64,000 nt of DNA from Siderastrea radians (GCA_964017195.1 OZ024888.1:18516201-18580200); one strand, 5' to 3'; positions 23,131-34,359 are shown, counted from the first letter of the stretch. Notes: generated from the sequence alone by a model not told the origin. A program made the numbers and translations.

Positions 23131-23290
23131 CAGTGCTCGAAATTAAAAAAAATAACTTCAGGTTGTCCCTATGCCAAATGCCAGGCAACCAAACCCCTGA
23201 ATTTGGTTGCCCTGATGACTAGTTGGTTGCCCTTCAAATAGATCCTACTTAACACATAAATGTGGTTTGTGACTTAACAAAAACATCTCC
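23131..23290. mobile_element. hAT element, left part only (unit 2)
   Basis: Starts CAGTGCTCGAAATTAA after GGTACAAA, continues through the GGCAACCAAACC/GGTTTGG-type hairpin and then loses its right end in a deletion. Unit 4 has a fuller copy at the identical position (62611-62819) with an 8-bp duplication. Unit 3 is empty at this site (about 44624). Confidence 0.7.
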
Positions 23291-23805
23291 ATTTTCATAG
23301 TACCCTGTAGTTAATTGAAATAAATTCATAATAAATGTTTCACAGTGGACTCACTGGTTTGCAACTTAAACGACTCACTTTATTTACCGTTTTTTTTTTT
23401 TGCCCTTTTAAAATCAAAAAATGAAAGGGTATGAGAATAGACAGATGTATGATCTCACCTCTATTGAAAAGCCAAATTAACGAACCCATGATACTTTACA
23501 AAGAATTGAATAACGCGAGCGCTAAGCTCGAGCGCAAAACTTTTTCGGGAAAGCCTAGGAGCTGCTAAAGCTATCTATCTCCGCCCTCTTGGATGGGTAA
23601 ACGCAAAGATCCTGGGGACGGGTTTGGAACACATAGATCCAAGATAGCAAAACCTCCTGAATGGAAATTTCCGTTCCAGATTAGCATGTACCGTTTTTAC
23701 ATTTCACTCTAGTTGACAAGGAGTTTGGAACTAGTTTGCCTATTGGTGCAGGACCTTAAACTGCAACACAATTCTCCGTTAGTACATTACAGTTGGGAAT
23801 TTTGG

Positions 23806-24080
23806 AGTACCTCAATGCGTTGTGTATCAGTTTAAATGTAACCTGTGTGATGCAGGGTATGTTGGCTACACCGTGGGCACTTGCACGAGCGCGTGGATGG
23901 TCATAAAAGAAAGGCGTCCTCTATCTACAAACACTACAAGAACGAACGCAGTGGCTTGGTTCCTAAGAACTTAGTCATTTTCATGACCTCTCAAGACGTT
24001 CCGTTTATTTTGGAACTTTTCCAGTCGTGCCAACCAAAATAGCCTTACCATTTATAGTTCAACCGAATCTCCTGAATTTT
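23806..24080 (+). pseudogene. GIY-YIG-like endonuclease remnant (unit 2)
   Basis: The translation gives VVYQFKCNLCDAGYVGYT, a one-base slip near 23870, then RGHLHERVDGHK and SGLVPKNL-type residues. The CxxC pair, YVGYT and R..H spacing are those of the GIY-YIG domain carried by Penelope-like and related retroelements. The frame is broken and incomplete. A sister remnant lies at 63300-63570; the core is missing in unit 3 (about 45345). Confidence 0.6.
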
Positions 24081-24648
24081 TTTTGTAGGCAGTGTCTAGA
24101 TACCCGGCCGCCGGGTACGGATGCTTTGAGACTAAATACCCGGCTCAACAGACGAAATTTTCAAACATTAATTCTGAAGTAATCAATATTTCTTTAGAAT
24201 TGCCAAGCGATTCAGAAAAGTATTTGATTTTGTAGTTGAAGAGTTTTCCGTGCTTACTATGAAATCGCGATGTTTACGACAGTTGCATGTACAATGATTT
24301 GTGGCTATACCCTCCAGTCATCAGAAAAGGCGTGGGATTTTAAAATTTTATCTCTGTGGCAGCTATGTTTTTTTGTTTGTTTGTTTGGTGATGAGTCTGC
24401 TCTCCAAACCAATAAAGTCAATGAAAACAAACGTTAATGACGTTAATGTTATTGCTATGGGTGCTTATACTTACGTTTATGTTGATTACTAAGGTTACTA
24501 GTCAAGTACAACAACCAACAGAAATATGGTGGCCGAACCCCTTCTTCTGACTTCTCGATTTTCTCAGAGAGAGAGAAAGAGTCTTGACATCTTTGTGAAC
24601 ATTTTTTGGCCGCGTTGAATACTACAAAGCTTGACTATGTACTACCGG

Positions 24649-24657
24649 TTTATATAG
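24649..24657 (+). promoter_or_regulatory. TATA-like box upstream of ZNF-2
   Basis: TTTATATAG about 180 bp before the ZNF-2 ATG, the same spacing as in unit 1. A possible acceptor AG follows the pyrimidine tract TTTTCTCTCAAG (24819-24820). Inferred from position and conservation only. Confidence 0.3.
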
Positions 24658-24831
24658 CAAATACGTGTGGTTGGGTCAAGGGTGTTGGTATTTCTTTATG
24701 AGATGCGTCCATTATTGCAGTACGTCGAACTGTAAATTGTTTCTTTGCTCCATCACTTTGCCTATTATTGTATGTAGAATATGCAGTTCATTTAATGCTA
24801 TGTTTGGATTTTCTCTCAAGGCTGATGAACG

Positions 24832-25914
24832 ATGGCTGCAAATCACATACGCCGCTGCAGCAAATCCTATGGAACTAGTTATCTGGAGGCCGATGGAGAG
24901 AAGCCCTTTGAGTGTGATTTGTGTGGCAAATGTTTTGGTGAAGCAGGACATCTCACGAGTCATAAGAGAACGCACAGTGGGGAGAAACCTTTTGAATGCG
25001 ACCAGTGTGGCAAATGTTTTAGTCAAGCAGGAAATCTAACGAAACACAAGAGAACACACAGTGGAGAGAAACGGTTTGAATGTGACCAGTGTGGCAAACA
25101 TTTTATTGAAGCAGGACATCTAACGAGACATAAAAGAACACACAGTGGAGAGAGGCCTTTTGAATGTGACCAGTGTGGCAAACGTTTTAGTCAAGCAGAA
25201 ACTCTAACGAGTCATAAGAGAACACACAGTGGTGAGAAACCTTTTGAATGTGACCAGTGTGGCAAACGTTTTAGTCAAGCAGGAAGTGTAACACAACACA
25301 AGAGAACACACAGTGGAGAGAAGCCTTTTGAATGTAACCAGTGTGGCAAACGTTTTAGTGAAGCAGGAAATCTAGCGAAACATAAGAGAACACACAGTGG
25401 AGAGAAACGGTTTGAATGTGACCAGTGTGGCAAACGTTTTAGTGAAGCAGGACATCTGACGAGACATATGAGAACACACAGTGGGGAGAAGCCTTTTGGA
25501 TGTGATCAGTGTGGCAAATGTTTTAGACAAGCACCACATCTCACGAGACATAAGAGAACGCACAGTGGGGAGAAGGCTTTGGAATGTGACCAGTGTGGCA
25601 AATGTTTTAGTCAAGCAGGAAGTCTAGCACAACACAAGAGAACACACAGTGGAGAGAAGCCTTTTGAATGTGACCAGTGTGGTAAATGTTTTAGTGAAAC
25701 AAGGAATCTAAGGAAACATGAAAGAATACACAGTGTAGAGAAACCTTTTGACTGCGACAAGTGTGGGAAATGTTTTACTCAAGCAGGAAGTCTAAGACAA
25801 CACAAACTAACACACAGCTCGGAGAAACAATTCAAGTGCGAGCAACCTGATGATTCCTACAGTATCTCTGAACTTTTAAGCGACATTTCGGAAATCAAGC
25901 AAGAAAAGTTATGA
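24832..25914 (+). CDS. ZNF-2, eleven-finger C2H2 zinc-finger protein
   Basis: A 360-residue paralogue of ZNF-1 with the same leader (MAANHIRRCSKSYGTSYLEA) and tail (SISELLSDISEIKQEKL; SUMO-type lysine at 356). Eleven fingers follow from Cys28 to the finger starting at Cys308, all with Cys-X2-Cys and His-X3-His. Linkers are HSGEKPF with minor variants (EKRF, ERPF, EKAL and HSVEKPF). Finger 8 has Pro at helix position 2, finger 4 has Glu-Thr and finger 10 has Arg there, the positions that read DNA. The ATG has a strong context, with an in-frame TGA two codons upstream. A foldback transposon inserted only 27 bp after the stop (25942), so the 3' UTR or polyadenylation signal may now come from the element. 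Confidence 0.9.
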   Translation: MAANHIRRCSKSYGTSYLEADGEKPFECDLCGKCFGEAGHLTSHKRTHSGEKPFECDQCGKCFSQAGNLTKHKRTHSGEKRFECDQCGKHFIEAGHLTRHKRTHSGERPFECDQCGKRFSQAETLTSHKRTHSGEKPFECDQCGKRFSQAGSVTQHKRTHSGEKPFECNQCGKRFSEAGNLAKHKRTHSGEKRFECDQCGKRFSEAGHLTRHMRTHSGEKPFGCDQCGKCFRQAPHLTRHKRTHSGEKALECDQCGKCFSQAGSLAQHKRTHSGEKPFECDQCGKCFSETRNLRKHERIHSVEKPFDCDKCGKCFTQAGSLRQHKLTHSSEKQFKCEQPDDSYSISELLSDISEIKQEKL

Positions 25915-26456
25915 CAGAATACCATGTAGCAGATGTTTATCCACAGGTAGCCAAAGCTTCAATTATGACTGAAAATCAGTAAAATTCTGTGAAATTAACA
26001 GTGCTTCGTTGTTTATATATTACTTAGTTGCTATCTGGGGCAAAGGTTCGCTCTCCGAGCGAGAATTAGTGTCTTTCTAATTTCTCCTCCCAAAGAGTAT
26101 TATAATTATGAAAGGCGATACACTATTCACCCGCACCAAGCATACCTCTGTTCATTAAATGAGCTATATTTCTTATTATACACCTGCTCCACTCACAATT
26201 TCCTCAAACTAGAATAAATCGACAGTGAAGAAACAATTATACTTCGGAAAATGTCCATCTCTCCTAGCGTTTATCGCTATAAAACGGCAACATTTTGAAC
26301 TTCTTGCACAAGAAATCGAATGTCGGCATTCGACCGCCGACCTCTGCACACAAGTATATGCAAATATGCTAATTTCAACCCGCTGTTCTTGTCTCATTGG
26401 AGAATTCGCACAATAACGCGAACATGATAAACTCTAATGTGTTGGGGTGCGACGTC

Positions 26457-26889
26457 GCCTATTTCCCTTTCGTAAACGGTCGTTGCCATTTTTGACGGTC
26501 GATGCCATCATTGGTAACCAAGCCTTTAGTCATGGTAGATCTATGGTGGATGTAATATACGCTCTGGATTAGGTTACAATAAGGCAACAAATACATTCTT
26601 AAATAGTCTAGATAGAGTTAAGAGTTCGGGAAAGGTCTAGGGTCACCTATTATAGATGTATCAGTTATGAAAGACAGTTAATTATAATATATACTTTATT
26701 TTTTCGGAGTTGTGGTGGATTGGCGTGGTAGTGTAGTGGTAAGGGACAGGGATTAGCATACGAAAGGACCGGGTTCGAATCTGCGTCATGTGAATGTCTT
26801 TCTTTTAGTAGAAAAATTTTCAATAAAAGTTCAAAATTTTTCTAAGTGTCTTAAAATGGCAACGACCGTTTACGAAAGGGAAATTTGCT
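26457..26889. mobile_element. Nested TIR element with 8-bp TSD
   Basis: Mirrored arms TTTCCCTTTCGTAAACGG ... CCGTTTACGAAAGGGAAA, flanked by GCGACGTC (26449-26456 and 26890-26897). The sibling foldback element at 13580-15981 is uninterrupted here (GGTGCGACGTTTTATG, about 15490). The 8-bp duplication suits hAT. A tRNA-like pol III promoter lies inside. Confidence 0.7.
26729..26782 (+). ncRNA. Degenerate tRNA-like SINE head (pol III A and B boxes)
   Basis: TAGTGTAGTGG (26729-26739) matches the A-box consensus, and GGTTCGAATCT (26772-26782) matches the B box at 10 of 11 positions, 32 bp apart. The flanking arms do not form a good acceptor or T stem, so this is not a working tRNA. A tRNA-derived SINE or its relic is likely. 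The tail after it is AT-rich. Confidence 0.5.
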
Positions 26890-27835
26890 GCGACGTCCCA
26901 TGTTTGAAGCGTGGCTATCTGCGGCTTGTTTCCGTGCACGGCTTCCCGACACAGTAGATTTTGTTTTGTCCGATTTATTTAGCATATTTGCATGTATTCG
27001 TGCGCAGCGGTCTATCAACTTTATTGGTCTCAAAATTTACAATAATAATTTTAAAAAAAAGGACCAAAAAGGAATTGCGCGAACGGGAGGTTCGACTACT
27101 GAAATTTGATTTATTGTGCAAGAAGCTCAAAATATTGCCGTTTTATGGTGACAAACGTTGGGGAAAATGGAACTTTTCCTGCGTATAGTTGTTTCTTCAC
27201 TATGGATTTGTTCTGGTTTGAGTAAATTGTGAGAGGAAGTGGCAAATATCAAGAAATATAGCTCATTTAATGAAGAGAGGTATGCTCGGTGCGGGTGAAT
27301 CGTGTATCACCTTTCATAATTATAATACTCATTGGGAAGATAAATTAGAAAGACACATATTCGCTCGGAGAGGGAACTTTTGCCCCAGACAGCAAGTACG
27401 TAAGATATAAACAAAAAAGTACCGTTAATTTTACAGAATTGTATTGATTTTCAGTCCTAACGAAAGCTTTGGCTACCTGTGGTTTGTCAAGGTGCATCAA
27501 AATATATAGTACACAAGGGAAGAATTCTTTTTACCGGATGCTTTGCATGAATTACAAGATAATTACCGCCACCTTTTTGGTGCTCGAACAACATCCCATG
27601 CAGTCAATTTCTGAAGTAAAGATCCACCCCATTAACAATGTCAGATAATTGGGGCCCATTAGTTGTCCGATGCACAGGAGTATTTTCAGGTTATGGTAAA
27701 CATTTGAGGTGTTCTGATATTTTACGTAATAAAGATTGTTTACAGGAACATTTTACATGTTACCGCCCATTTTTTTTTCATACCCATTGAATTCCCACCT
27801 GTTTCTTCTTTTCTATTTCGTTTCTCTTGTAATAA

Positions 27836-28412
27836 GTTATTATTGTTTTTTTCCTTACTTTGTTTTTATTTCTGCACAATACACTAACATTACATTACAA
27901 AGCGCAAAAAGATAATGTTTGACTATTTACAATACAACAAGTATTACATTCAGAACAGAACTATAACCTAATAATACACTGTCAACTGTAATAGCATGCT
28001 TACAATAAAACATAACTTACAGAAGTGAGTAAAATGAATTAGATTAAATTTACAGTTGAATTTTTATGAAAAGACTACATAAACAACAAACAGACACAAC
28101 GTAACTAACTGTTAATTTATGAATTTTGACCACTTCTTGGAAAAAAAGCCGCATTCGTTAGACATGATAGCTATGTATTTTTCTACTTCTATCTTCTCCT
28201 TTGAAAGAGTTATGAAATCTGCAAACTGAAGTTTAACTCCATTTAATGCGTTACAATAGAGAAGGTGTTTACCGATAAGAATTAAATGATTGAGGGCTGA
28301 GCAAGAAGGCAAATTATTCAATATACCGTACATAATTTGGTTTTTAGAAAGAGTTATTGTTTCCTTGGATAAAGACTGATACCAACGAGTAAACTCGGAC
28401 CAGAAGGAAACT
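27836..28412 (-). mobile_element. LINE 3' end fragment
   Basis: An open frame on the minus strand from about 28410 to 28112 reads FWSEFTRWYQSL, SKNQIMYGIL, then ALNHLILIGKHLLYC and ends EVEKYIAI...FSKKWSKF. This is the conserved region after the RT of several animal non-LTR elements (LNHL-L--K--IY pattern). About 270 bp of 3' UTR follow to 27840. It is 5'-truncated, as is usual for LINE copies, and interrupts a block that is continuous in unit 3 (53940-54000). Confidence 0.65.
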
Positions 28413-28437
28413 TCTCTCTTGACTCGCTCCCTTTACT

Positions 28438-28445
28438 TGACGTCA
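28438..28445. promoter_or_regulatory. CRE palindrome, unit 2
   Basis: Perfect TGACGTCA followed within 15 bp by two further ACGTCA half-sites, in the block homologous to 7520-7545. Putative CREB/ATF site, kept in three units. Confidence 0.35.
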
Positions 28446-28989
28446 CGTCAATAACGTCATGGGCTAACAGGGTTTGCAGCAATAAGCACTGGACGTTGTT
28501 TGTTTCACGTTGGCAAGCGTGAAGCGAGCGCGAAAGGCGTAAGCTCTTAGCTTCTATGGGGGTATGGTCCCACCGAAAATTTTTCAAATTGTATCCTCTG
28601 AAACGCCGTTTTTAGCGCTCCTGAGATCAAAGAAGCAAGGTCTTAGTTCACTTTAAGCTCATGAAAAAGCAAAGTATTTTGAGTGCTGATAACATCAAAG
28701 AACATCTTGTTATCAAGAAATACTTTGTGATGTTTAGGGGAAGGCCTCACGATGGATTATGGCCCTGGAGACTTCTTAAAGCACTCTATGATACTTGAAA
28801 ACGTTAAATTTGTTTACCATCCATGTGCCTTACTGATTAAAAAATGATAATAAAAACAGAATAACTAGAAGTATGTCACGTAAAAGTAAGTACTAGACAT
28901 CACATTGCAAACAACTGGATGTTACGTCCGGCCTCTGGCCTCAAATGAAAAGCGTGGGCTAATAAAAAGATGGACACCAGTATCTGTAA

Positions 28990-29178
28990 ATGTCTTACGT
29001 CTGTCAGGGCAGGTGGTACTCTGTGAGTGTTTGGGTGGAGTGTGTCGCCGGAACTTTGAAAACCTTACCCTGTGCCATAGACAGCGGCACATACCCCTAT
29101 GGCGTAAAAGTGGGAGAACCTCCCCAGGGGTTTGAAGGTTTTTCTTTTGATCACGAAATTGGTTTGAATTTTGTTTGA
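28990..29178 (+). other. Small open frame conserved in three units
   Basis: A 62-codon frame (start MSYV, core RWYSVSVWVECVAGTLKT, then GTYPYGVKVGE) stays open in unit 2 here, in unit 1 at 7971-8159 (start codon degraded to TTG) and in unit 3 from 54562 (ATG present, C-terminus different). No signal peptide, membrane segment or known domain is evident. It could be a fragment of a real exon or chance conservation, since the units are recent copies. I do not recognise it. Confidence 0.2.
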
Positions 29179-29685
29179 ATTTGCATTTGATCACGGATTT
29201 GTTTGCATTTGATCCCTTTGAATACGCTGTTTTGTGACTTGAGTTTATGTTGATAAGTGCTACTTTCGGGTAGTAACGAGCACACAGACGACTACAACAA
29301 CGAACTCACATCAGATGTATATTTATAAAACTGTCAAACATGGCCGATCTTACAACACTCGCTACTGCACATGCGTTGCACCTTACGTTTACTATCCTAC
29401 AGGCTCACGATAAGATGAATATGTCAACATCCTTTCTTAAAGGAAAAAGCTCTAAGTCAACGAGATTAGACACCCTCCTTCCCATCTATTATGTAGGATC
29501 CGTCACTGTGTTCAGAGCGCACGGCTTCTCTTCAAAACCTTTGCAGTTTTCGGCCACTTGACGTATCTCCGTTGCCATTGCGGGCCAAAATACAGTATCC
29601 CGGGCACGCCTCATCATGCGTAGACATTGTAGACAAAGAATTTTCCAAGGCTGCTGAAAATCCTAGTCCTAAGGCTAGGAACTCT

Positions 29686-29800
29686 AAAAAGATCTTCCGC
29701 CTTGTTCTTACTTACAACCCCAATCTGCCTCATGTCAACAAGATCCCCAAGGAACATTTTCCTTTTTTCGAGTCCTTCACACAACTTGAGGAGGCTCGCA
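29686..29800 (+). pseudogene. Penelope-type RT C-terminal fragment
   Basis: KKIFRLVLTYNPNLPHVNKI followed by LPFF-type residues matches the TYNP-LP block that sits between the RT core and the endonuclease in Penelope-like proteins. The frame then runs into the inverted arm, where the coding sense is on the other strand, so the protein is cut here. Confidence 0.65.
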
Positions 29801-31180
29801 ACAGTTTTTTTTTACCTTGGAGTGTATCTTTTGAAGTCAAAATTTCGCATAGAAGGTAAACTTCGATTTCCTTGATACTACACCACCTTTTCAACAGATG
29901 ATTTAAGTTTATTTTCTCACTGGTTTCCTAGCAACAGCTGTCACCATAACAACGGTAATGGAGAGCCCCTCATTTTAAATAATGTCGAATATCTCGAAAA
30001 CTAGTCAGACAGTTTATGACGAAACGTGAACTATTTGAACTACTCAACCTACACAACTTGTATTCGAAATTAGAGAAAAATCTGTAAGAGCGTTTTCATG
30101 TAATTCGTGATTCATTTTTTGCGGGCTGATTTCGGTCATTCACGTGCAATGAATATTTATACACGCTGCGCTTGTGTCCTCTCGTGCGTTTATAAGTTGA
30201 CTCTTCTTCTCTTAATAAAAAAAATATTCATCTTCTGAGCTTCTTTCTCGTTATTTTTCGGCCCCAGTGTAATGCCATCGTGGGCGTTTACATGTATACA
30301 ATCCTTAATTGAAAATGCTAAAACGTCAGTCAGTATTTAAAGAATAATGGACAAGGGTCTCCAGGAAGAAGCTCAGAAGACGAACATTTTTTATTATTAC
30401 GAGAAGGAATTATAAATGCACGTGAATAACCGTGAAATAGACCAGGAAAAATATAATAAAACTGTTGCTCGTTGAAAGTTAATAACGACTGAAACTTGAC
30501 TGAGATTCAGCCTTCTTATCTAATAAACGAAATGTTTATTCAGCCTAAAACCTGCTGGAACATCAAAAAGAATTATTATTCGAACGGCAATCAATTTAAG
30601 AGAAAAATCTGTAAGGGCAGTTTAGAAATATTTATATTTATGCAAATTACAAACTTTTTGACTGATTTGTGCTGCATTTTAGCAGTTTTTAAATATAGAT
30701 ATCCTAGAATCGCAGCCACCTAGGAAGCTCAATGTACGTTAAGAATGTTTTGCTGTCATAAAAGATCCTTCAACTGAAAAGAGAAAGTGTTAAGTTTTAT
30801 CTTTCTTGAAATATTGGAGAAAATTGCAGGAATGACCAAAATCAGCCCGCAAAAAGTGAATCACGAGTTACTTAACGCTCTTACAGATTTTTCTCTAATT
30901 GTGCATACAAGTTGTGTAGGTTGAGTAGTTCAAATAGTTCAAGTTTCGTCATTAAGTGTCTGACTAGTTTTCGAGATATTCGACATTATTTAAAATGAGG
31001 GGTTGTCCATTACCGTTGCTTTGGTGACAGTTGTTGCTAGGAAACCAGTGAAAATATAAACTTTGGTCATATGTTGAAAAGGTGGTGTAGTATCAAGGAA
31101 ATCGAAGTTTATCTTCTATGCGAAATTTTGATTTCAAAGATACACTCCAAGGTAAAAAAGAAACTGTTGCGAGCCTCCTT
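29785..31180. repeat. Long inverted repeat inside the Penelope-like element
   Basis: The left arm (29785-30165) and right arm (30825-31180) are reverse complements with scattered differences, for example TCGATTTCCTTGATACTACA near 29863 against TGTAGTATCAAGGAAATCGA near 31085. The 660-bp centre (30165-30825) contains no recognised domain. It fits a head-to-head partial copy joined to the main copy. Confidence 0.8.
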
Positions 31181-31824
31181 AAAGAGCTTTTTCCATCTAG
31201 TTCTATTGTCCCATCATACTGCAGTCCCAAAAACCTCAAGGAAATCTTGGCACCTTCAAGTACAAATCAAATTTACAAGCTAGGGTTGACGATCAAATCG
31301 CGCGAGGTTGTTTTAAATGCGATAAAAATAGGTGCCATTTGTGCAAAAATTTTCTAGCTATTTCTGAAACGTTTTCCAGTTTTCAAACCAATAAGGTGTA
31401 CCATATTAGACAGAGACTGACTTGCAGTTCCACTAATATTGTTTATTTAGTTAACTGCAACAAATGTAAGCTTCAGTATGTAGGTTCAACTACTACAGAG
31501 TTTAAAGTCAGATTTAGGAATCACAAATCATCAATGAAAACAAAGAAAAAAATATGCGAGGTAGCAATATATTTCAACAAATCACCATACGCTTTAGAAG
31601 ATTTTAGCTTTCAATGCATGGACCAAATTCATGCCACCACAGATGAAGATGTTGAGAAATTGCTGATAACTACAGAAGCCTATTGGAGCGCACAGTTGTT
31701 TTCTCTTTTCCCTTATAGCTTAATAGGAGGCAAGAATTCCATTCCAAAAAGCGCATCAATTATAAAAAAAAATAACTTCTTCACCAAGTTGCAAATTCCT
31801 TGTATTTTTATTTCTTATTCTTAG
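31118..31824 (+). pseudogene. Penelope-like GIY-YIG endonuclease region
   Basis: Two overlapping frames, 31118-31357 and an open frame ending at 31824, give a near-continuous product with one frameshift around 31265. The first holds SPKNLKEILAPS. The second holds FKCDKNRCHLCKNF, then IVYLVNCNKCKLQYVGSTTT, VRFRNHKS, and REAYW-like TEAYWSAQL. These correspond to the GIY and YIG strands, the catalytic Arg, a Cys pair specific to Penelope endonucleases, and the metal-binding Glu. The second frame has no ATG at its start because it is internal to the protein. It would have nicked target DNA during insertion; now broken. Confidence 0.8.
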
Positions 31825-32432
31825 TTTTTAACATTTAGCATTTTCGCTTTTTCATCAGATTTGGGAGTTTATATTCTGTCGTTTTGTTTAGTTCATTCAT
31901 TTATGCACAATGTAGCTCATTAATTGTTTGCAGTTGTCTTGGTGTTCAGGGTCCTGTTTAGGGATTTTGTTATTTTCGTGCTGGTGTCGTCATTCAAAAA
32001 AGGCCTTTACGGGGAGAATTTATTAGTTTTGTTTAAGGACCCTCCTCGGGGATTTTGTTATGGCTTTAGCCTGTATGACGATTGAGGGACCCTGAAAGGG
32101 AATCCTGTTTACGGTGTGGCAATTATTATAAGCCTTCTGTCAAATTGTTTTTCGTAGTAATTGTACTTCCTATTGTTAACTTTCCAGCTCATTAGTTTTA
32201 TTTGTAGCACTTATTGTTCCGTTTTTTATTGAACTTCTTAATCATTTTCTGTTATTTTTCCATAGTTAGTAATTAGTAAATGTTATTGTCCTCTTCGGTT
32301 TTTTAATATTGTAAAAAAAATGTTGTATTTTTTTCTCTCACATAGTTACGTAACTCCCTATTTAACTTATTGTTTTTTTTCCTTTTTGTCAAACTGTATT
32401 TAAGAGCCATTAACCTATTGTACTCTGTGTAA

Positions 32433-32457
32433 CTGATGAAGGTCAGACGACTGAAAC
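32433..32457 (+). ncRNA. Possible hammerhead-type core at Penelope 3' end
   Basis: CTGATGA (32433-32439), a short potential stem (GGTC and GACT around loop AGAC) and GAAAC (32453-32457) follow the order of a hammerhead ribozyme core. Penelope-like elements are known to carry such motifs in their terminal regions. Stem III and the cleavage site are not convincing by eye. Confidence 0.25.
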
Positions 32458-32904
32458 GTTTTTGAAGACAGTTTGGATGAAGACTAAATCATAAGTTTTG
32501 CGGCCGCGAAGTGTTTAAAGCGGCAACTGCTTTGCTTTTATTTTTAAAATAACTTTTAAAGTTCGTTCTCTAGCTAGAGATCATCCCGATTGAAAGGCAA
32601 AACAAACGCCAAGCGTGGCATAAGTTTTGCGGCTGCGAAGTGCATAATTCGGGCACTTTACATGAGGAACGCACAAGACTTTTTTCGGAAGCTTTTCGGA
32701 TAAAATAGATTTAAACCGACTACTGCTTCGCTTAAAAGATTATTGCTATTGAAACTTCTAGGACAAGAAAAACGGCAATTGCCCAAAGAGATGGACCCGA
32801 CAGTCAAAATAAATGAAAACAATTATTCGCCGACATCTCACTGAAGTGATGCGTGTGCAAATTAGATGCTGTTGTCTTACGACTGTGCTTTCACCTACTG
32901 TTAT

Positions 32905-34352
32905 CACAGGTAGCCCAAGCTCACTATGAGAGGAGCGCATATATTAACCTGTTCTATTTTGCATATATTTTGACCTCGACAGAACATAACAGTTTGTATG
33001 AAAAATGCAGCAAATACGTTTTAATTGCCATAAATGCGAAATAATTCACAATAATAAATGGTAAACCTTGTTTCTGTGTTATATTACTTGCTATTTAATG
33101 GCCTTTTGGGGTGATGTGAAGCGTTTTGAACGAGAATAAGCCTCCTTGATTGTTTGCACCTAACACTTAATAAGGGAAGCGAAAGGTAACACACTGTTGG
33201 CCGTCACGTGACCGATTCAAATATATTTATTTGCTGTAAATTTCGAATTTTGGCACCTCTCTCCAAAATTCTTAAGAGACCAATGGCTTTATATCGTAAC
33301 AACAAATGCATACCAAAAAAGTCCAACATTCACGTTCTTTCCCTTATCAAAATCGCCATTTTCAATCTCTCCACCACATCGAACCATCCGTGTGACGAAC
33401 TGTTCGCGAATGCAAATTTCTGATCTCTTTTCATTGGAAGACATGCACAATAGGCGCTCAGGACGACAATATCCCGTGTATGGGAGGTGTATTTGACAAA
33501 TTACATGCGAAATTTGAAAGTCGCACGTGAAGCGTGGTCGAAACGGCCGATTACTTTTTACTTTTAAAAATTAAAAAAAAAACCCTTGCTGATAATACTG
33601 AAAAAGAATCGAAATTACTTACGTGCTACACATAATGACATTTCGAATATCAACCTTTAATACTATTAGAGGGTGTCAAAAAAGACCTCCGTTTAGCTTA
33701 TTGGTGTTCAAGATAAAATCACGCTGCACGTGCAATTTTTAAATTTCGCATGTAATTTGTCAAATACACCTCCAATACACGGGATATCGTTGTCCTGAGC
33801 GCCTATTGTCCATGTCTTCCAATGAAAAGAGATCAGAAATCTGCATTCGCCAACAGTTCGTCACACGGATGGTTCGCTGTGGTGGAGAGATTGAAAATGG
33901 CGATTTTGATAAGGGAGAGAACGCGAATGTTGGACTTCTTTGGTATGTATTTGTTGTTACGATATAAAGCCATTGGTCTCTTAAAGAATTTTGGAGAGAG
34001 GTGCCAAAATTCGAGATTTACAGCAAATAAATATATTTGAATCGGTCACGTGACGGCCAACAGTGTGTTACCTTTCGCTTCGCTTATTAAGTGTTAGGGA
34101 CAAATAAACAAGGACGCTTATTCTCGTTCAAAACGCTTCAAATCACCCCCAAGAGGCCATTAAATAGTAATCAATACAACACAGAAACAAGGGGAACCAT
34201 TTGTTATTGTGAATTATTTCGCATTTGTGGAAATTGAAGTGTATTTGTTGCATTTTTCATACAAACCCATTATTTTGCCGAGGTCATAACAGATGCAAAA
34301 TGGAACAGGCTAATATATGCGCTCCTCTCATAGTGAGGTTGGGCTACCTGTG
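32905..34352. mobile_element. CACAGGTAGCCC foldback element, 7-bp TSD
   Basis: Ends CACAGGTAGCCCAAGCTCAC and its near reverse complement, flanked by CTGTTAT (32898-32904, 34353-34359). Unit 1 has a single copy at about 9414-9420. The arms are about 620 bp each around a 200-bp AT-rich centre (33540-33730). Subterminal motifs (ACTTGCTAT and GAGAATAA) relate it to the elements at 13580 and 25942, as a diverged subfamily. Open frames inside are mirror images of each other and not genes. Confidence 0.85.
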
Positions 34353-34359
34353 CTGTTAT

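Larger units (their letters stand above)
25942..27481. mobile_element. CACAGGTAGCC foldback element in 3' flank of ZNF-2
   Basis: Ends CACAGGTAGCCAAAGCTT and AAGCTTTGGCTACCTGTG, flanked by GTTTATC (25935-25941) and GTTTGTC (27482-27488). Units 1 and 3 have one copy of the site (about 7397 and 53588). The arms are each about 500 bp and pair over most of their length, with GTATCACC, AGCTATATTTCTT and CAAGAAGTTC blocks mirrored. It holds a nested element (26457-26889) and no transposase. Confidence 0.85.
29577..32733 (+). mobile_element. Penelope-like retroelement, 5'-truncated and rearranged
   Basis: Units 1 and 2 are colinear on either side (CGTATCTCC at about 9230 and 29564; TTAAAAGATTATTGC at 9248 and 32733), so the insertion is well bounded. 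It contains an RT C-terminal fragment (29686-29800), a long inverted repeat (29785-30165 and 30825-31180), a GIY-YIG endonuclease region (31118-31824) and a 3' end with CTGATGAAGG and GAAACG motifs (32433-32460). RT upstream of a GIY-YIG domain is the defining order of Penelope-like elements, and partial inverted copies are common in that group. A direct repeat (CATAAGTTTTGCGGC at 32491 and 32618) follows. Confidence 0.8.

Noticed and set aside
26701..26800. Possible functional tRNA gene
   Set aside because: A and B boxes are present, but acceptor and T stems do not pair; more likely a SINE or tRNA relic.
33208..34040. Paired plus-strand frames in the 32905-34352 element
   Set aside because: They are mirror translations of the two palindrome arms and show no transposase motif.
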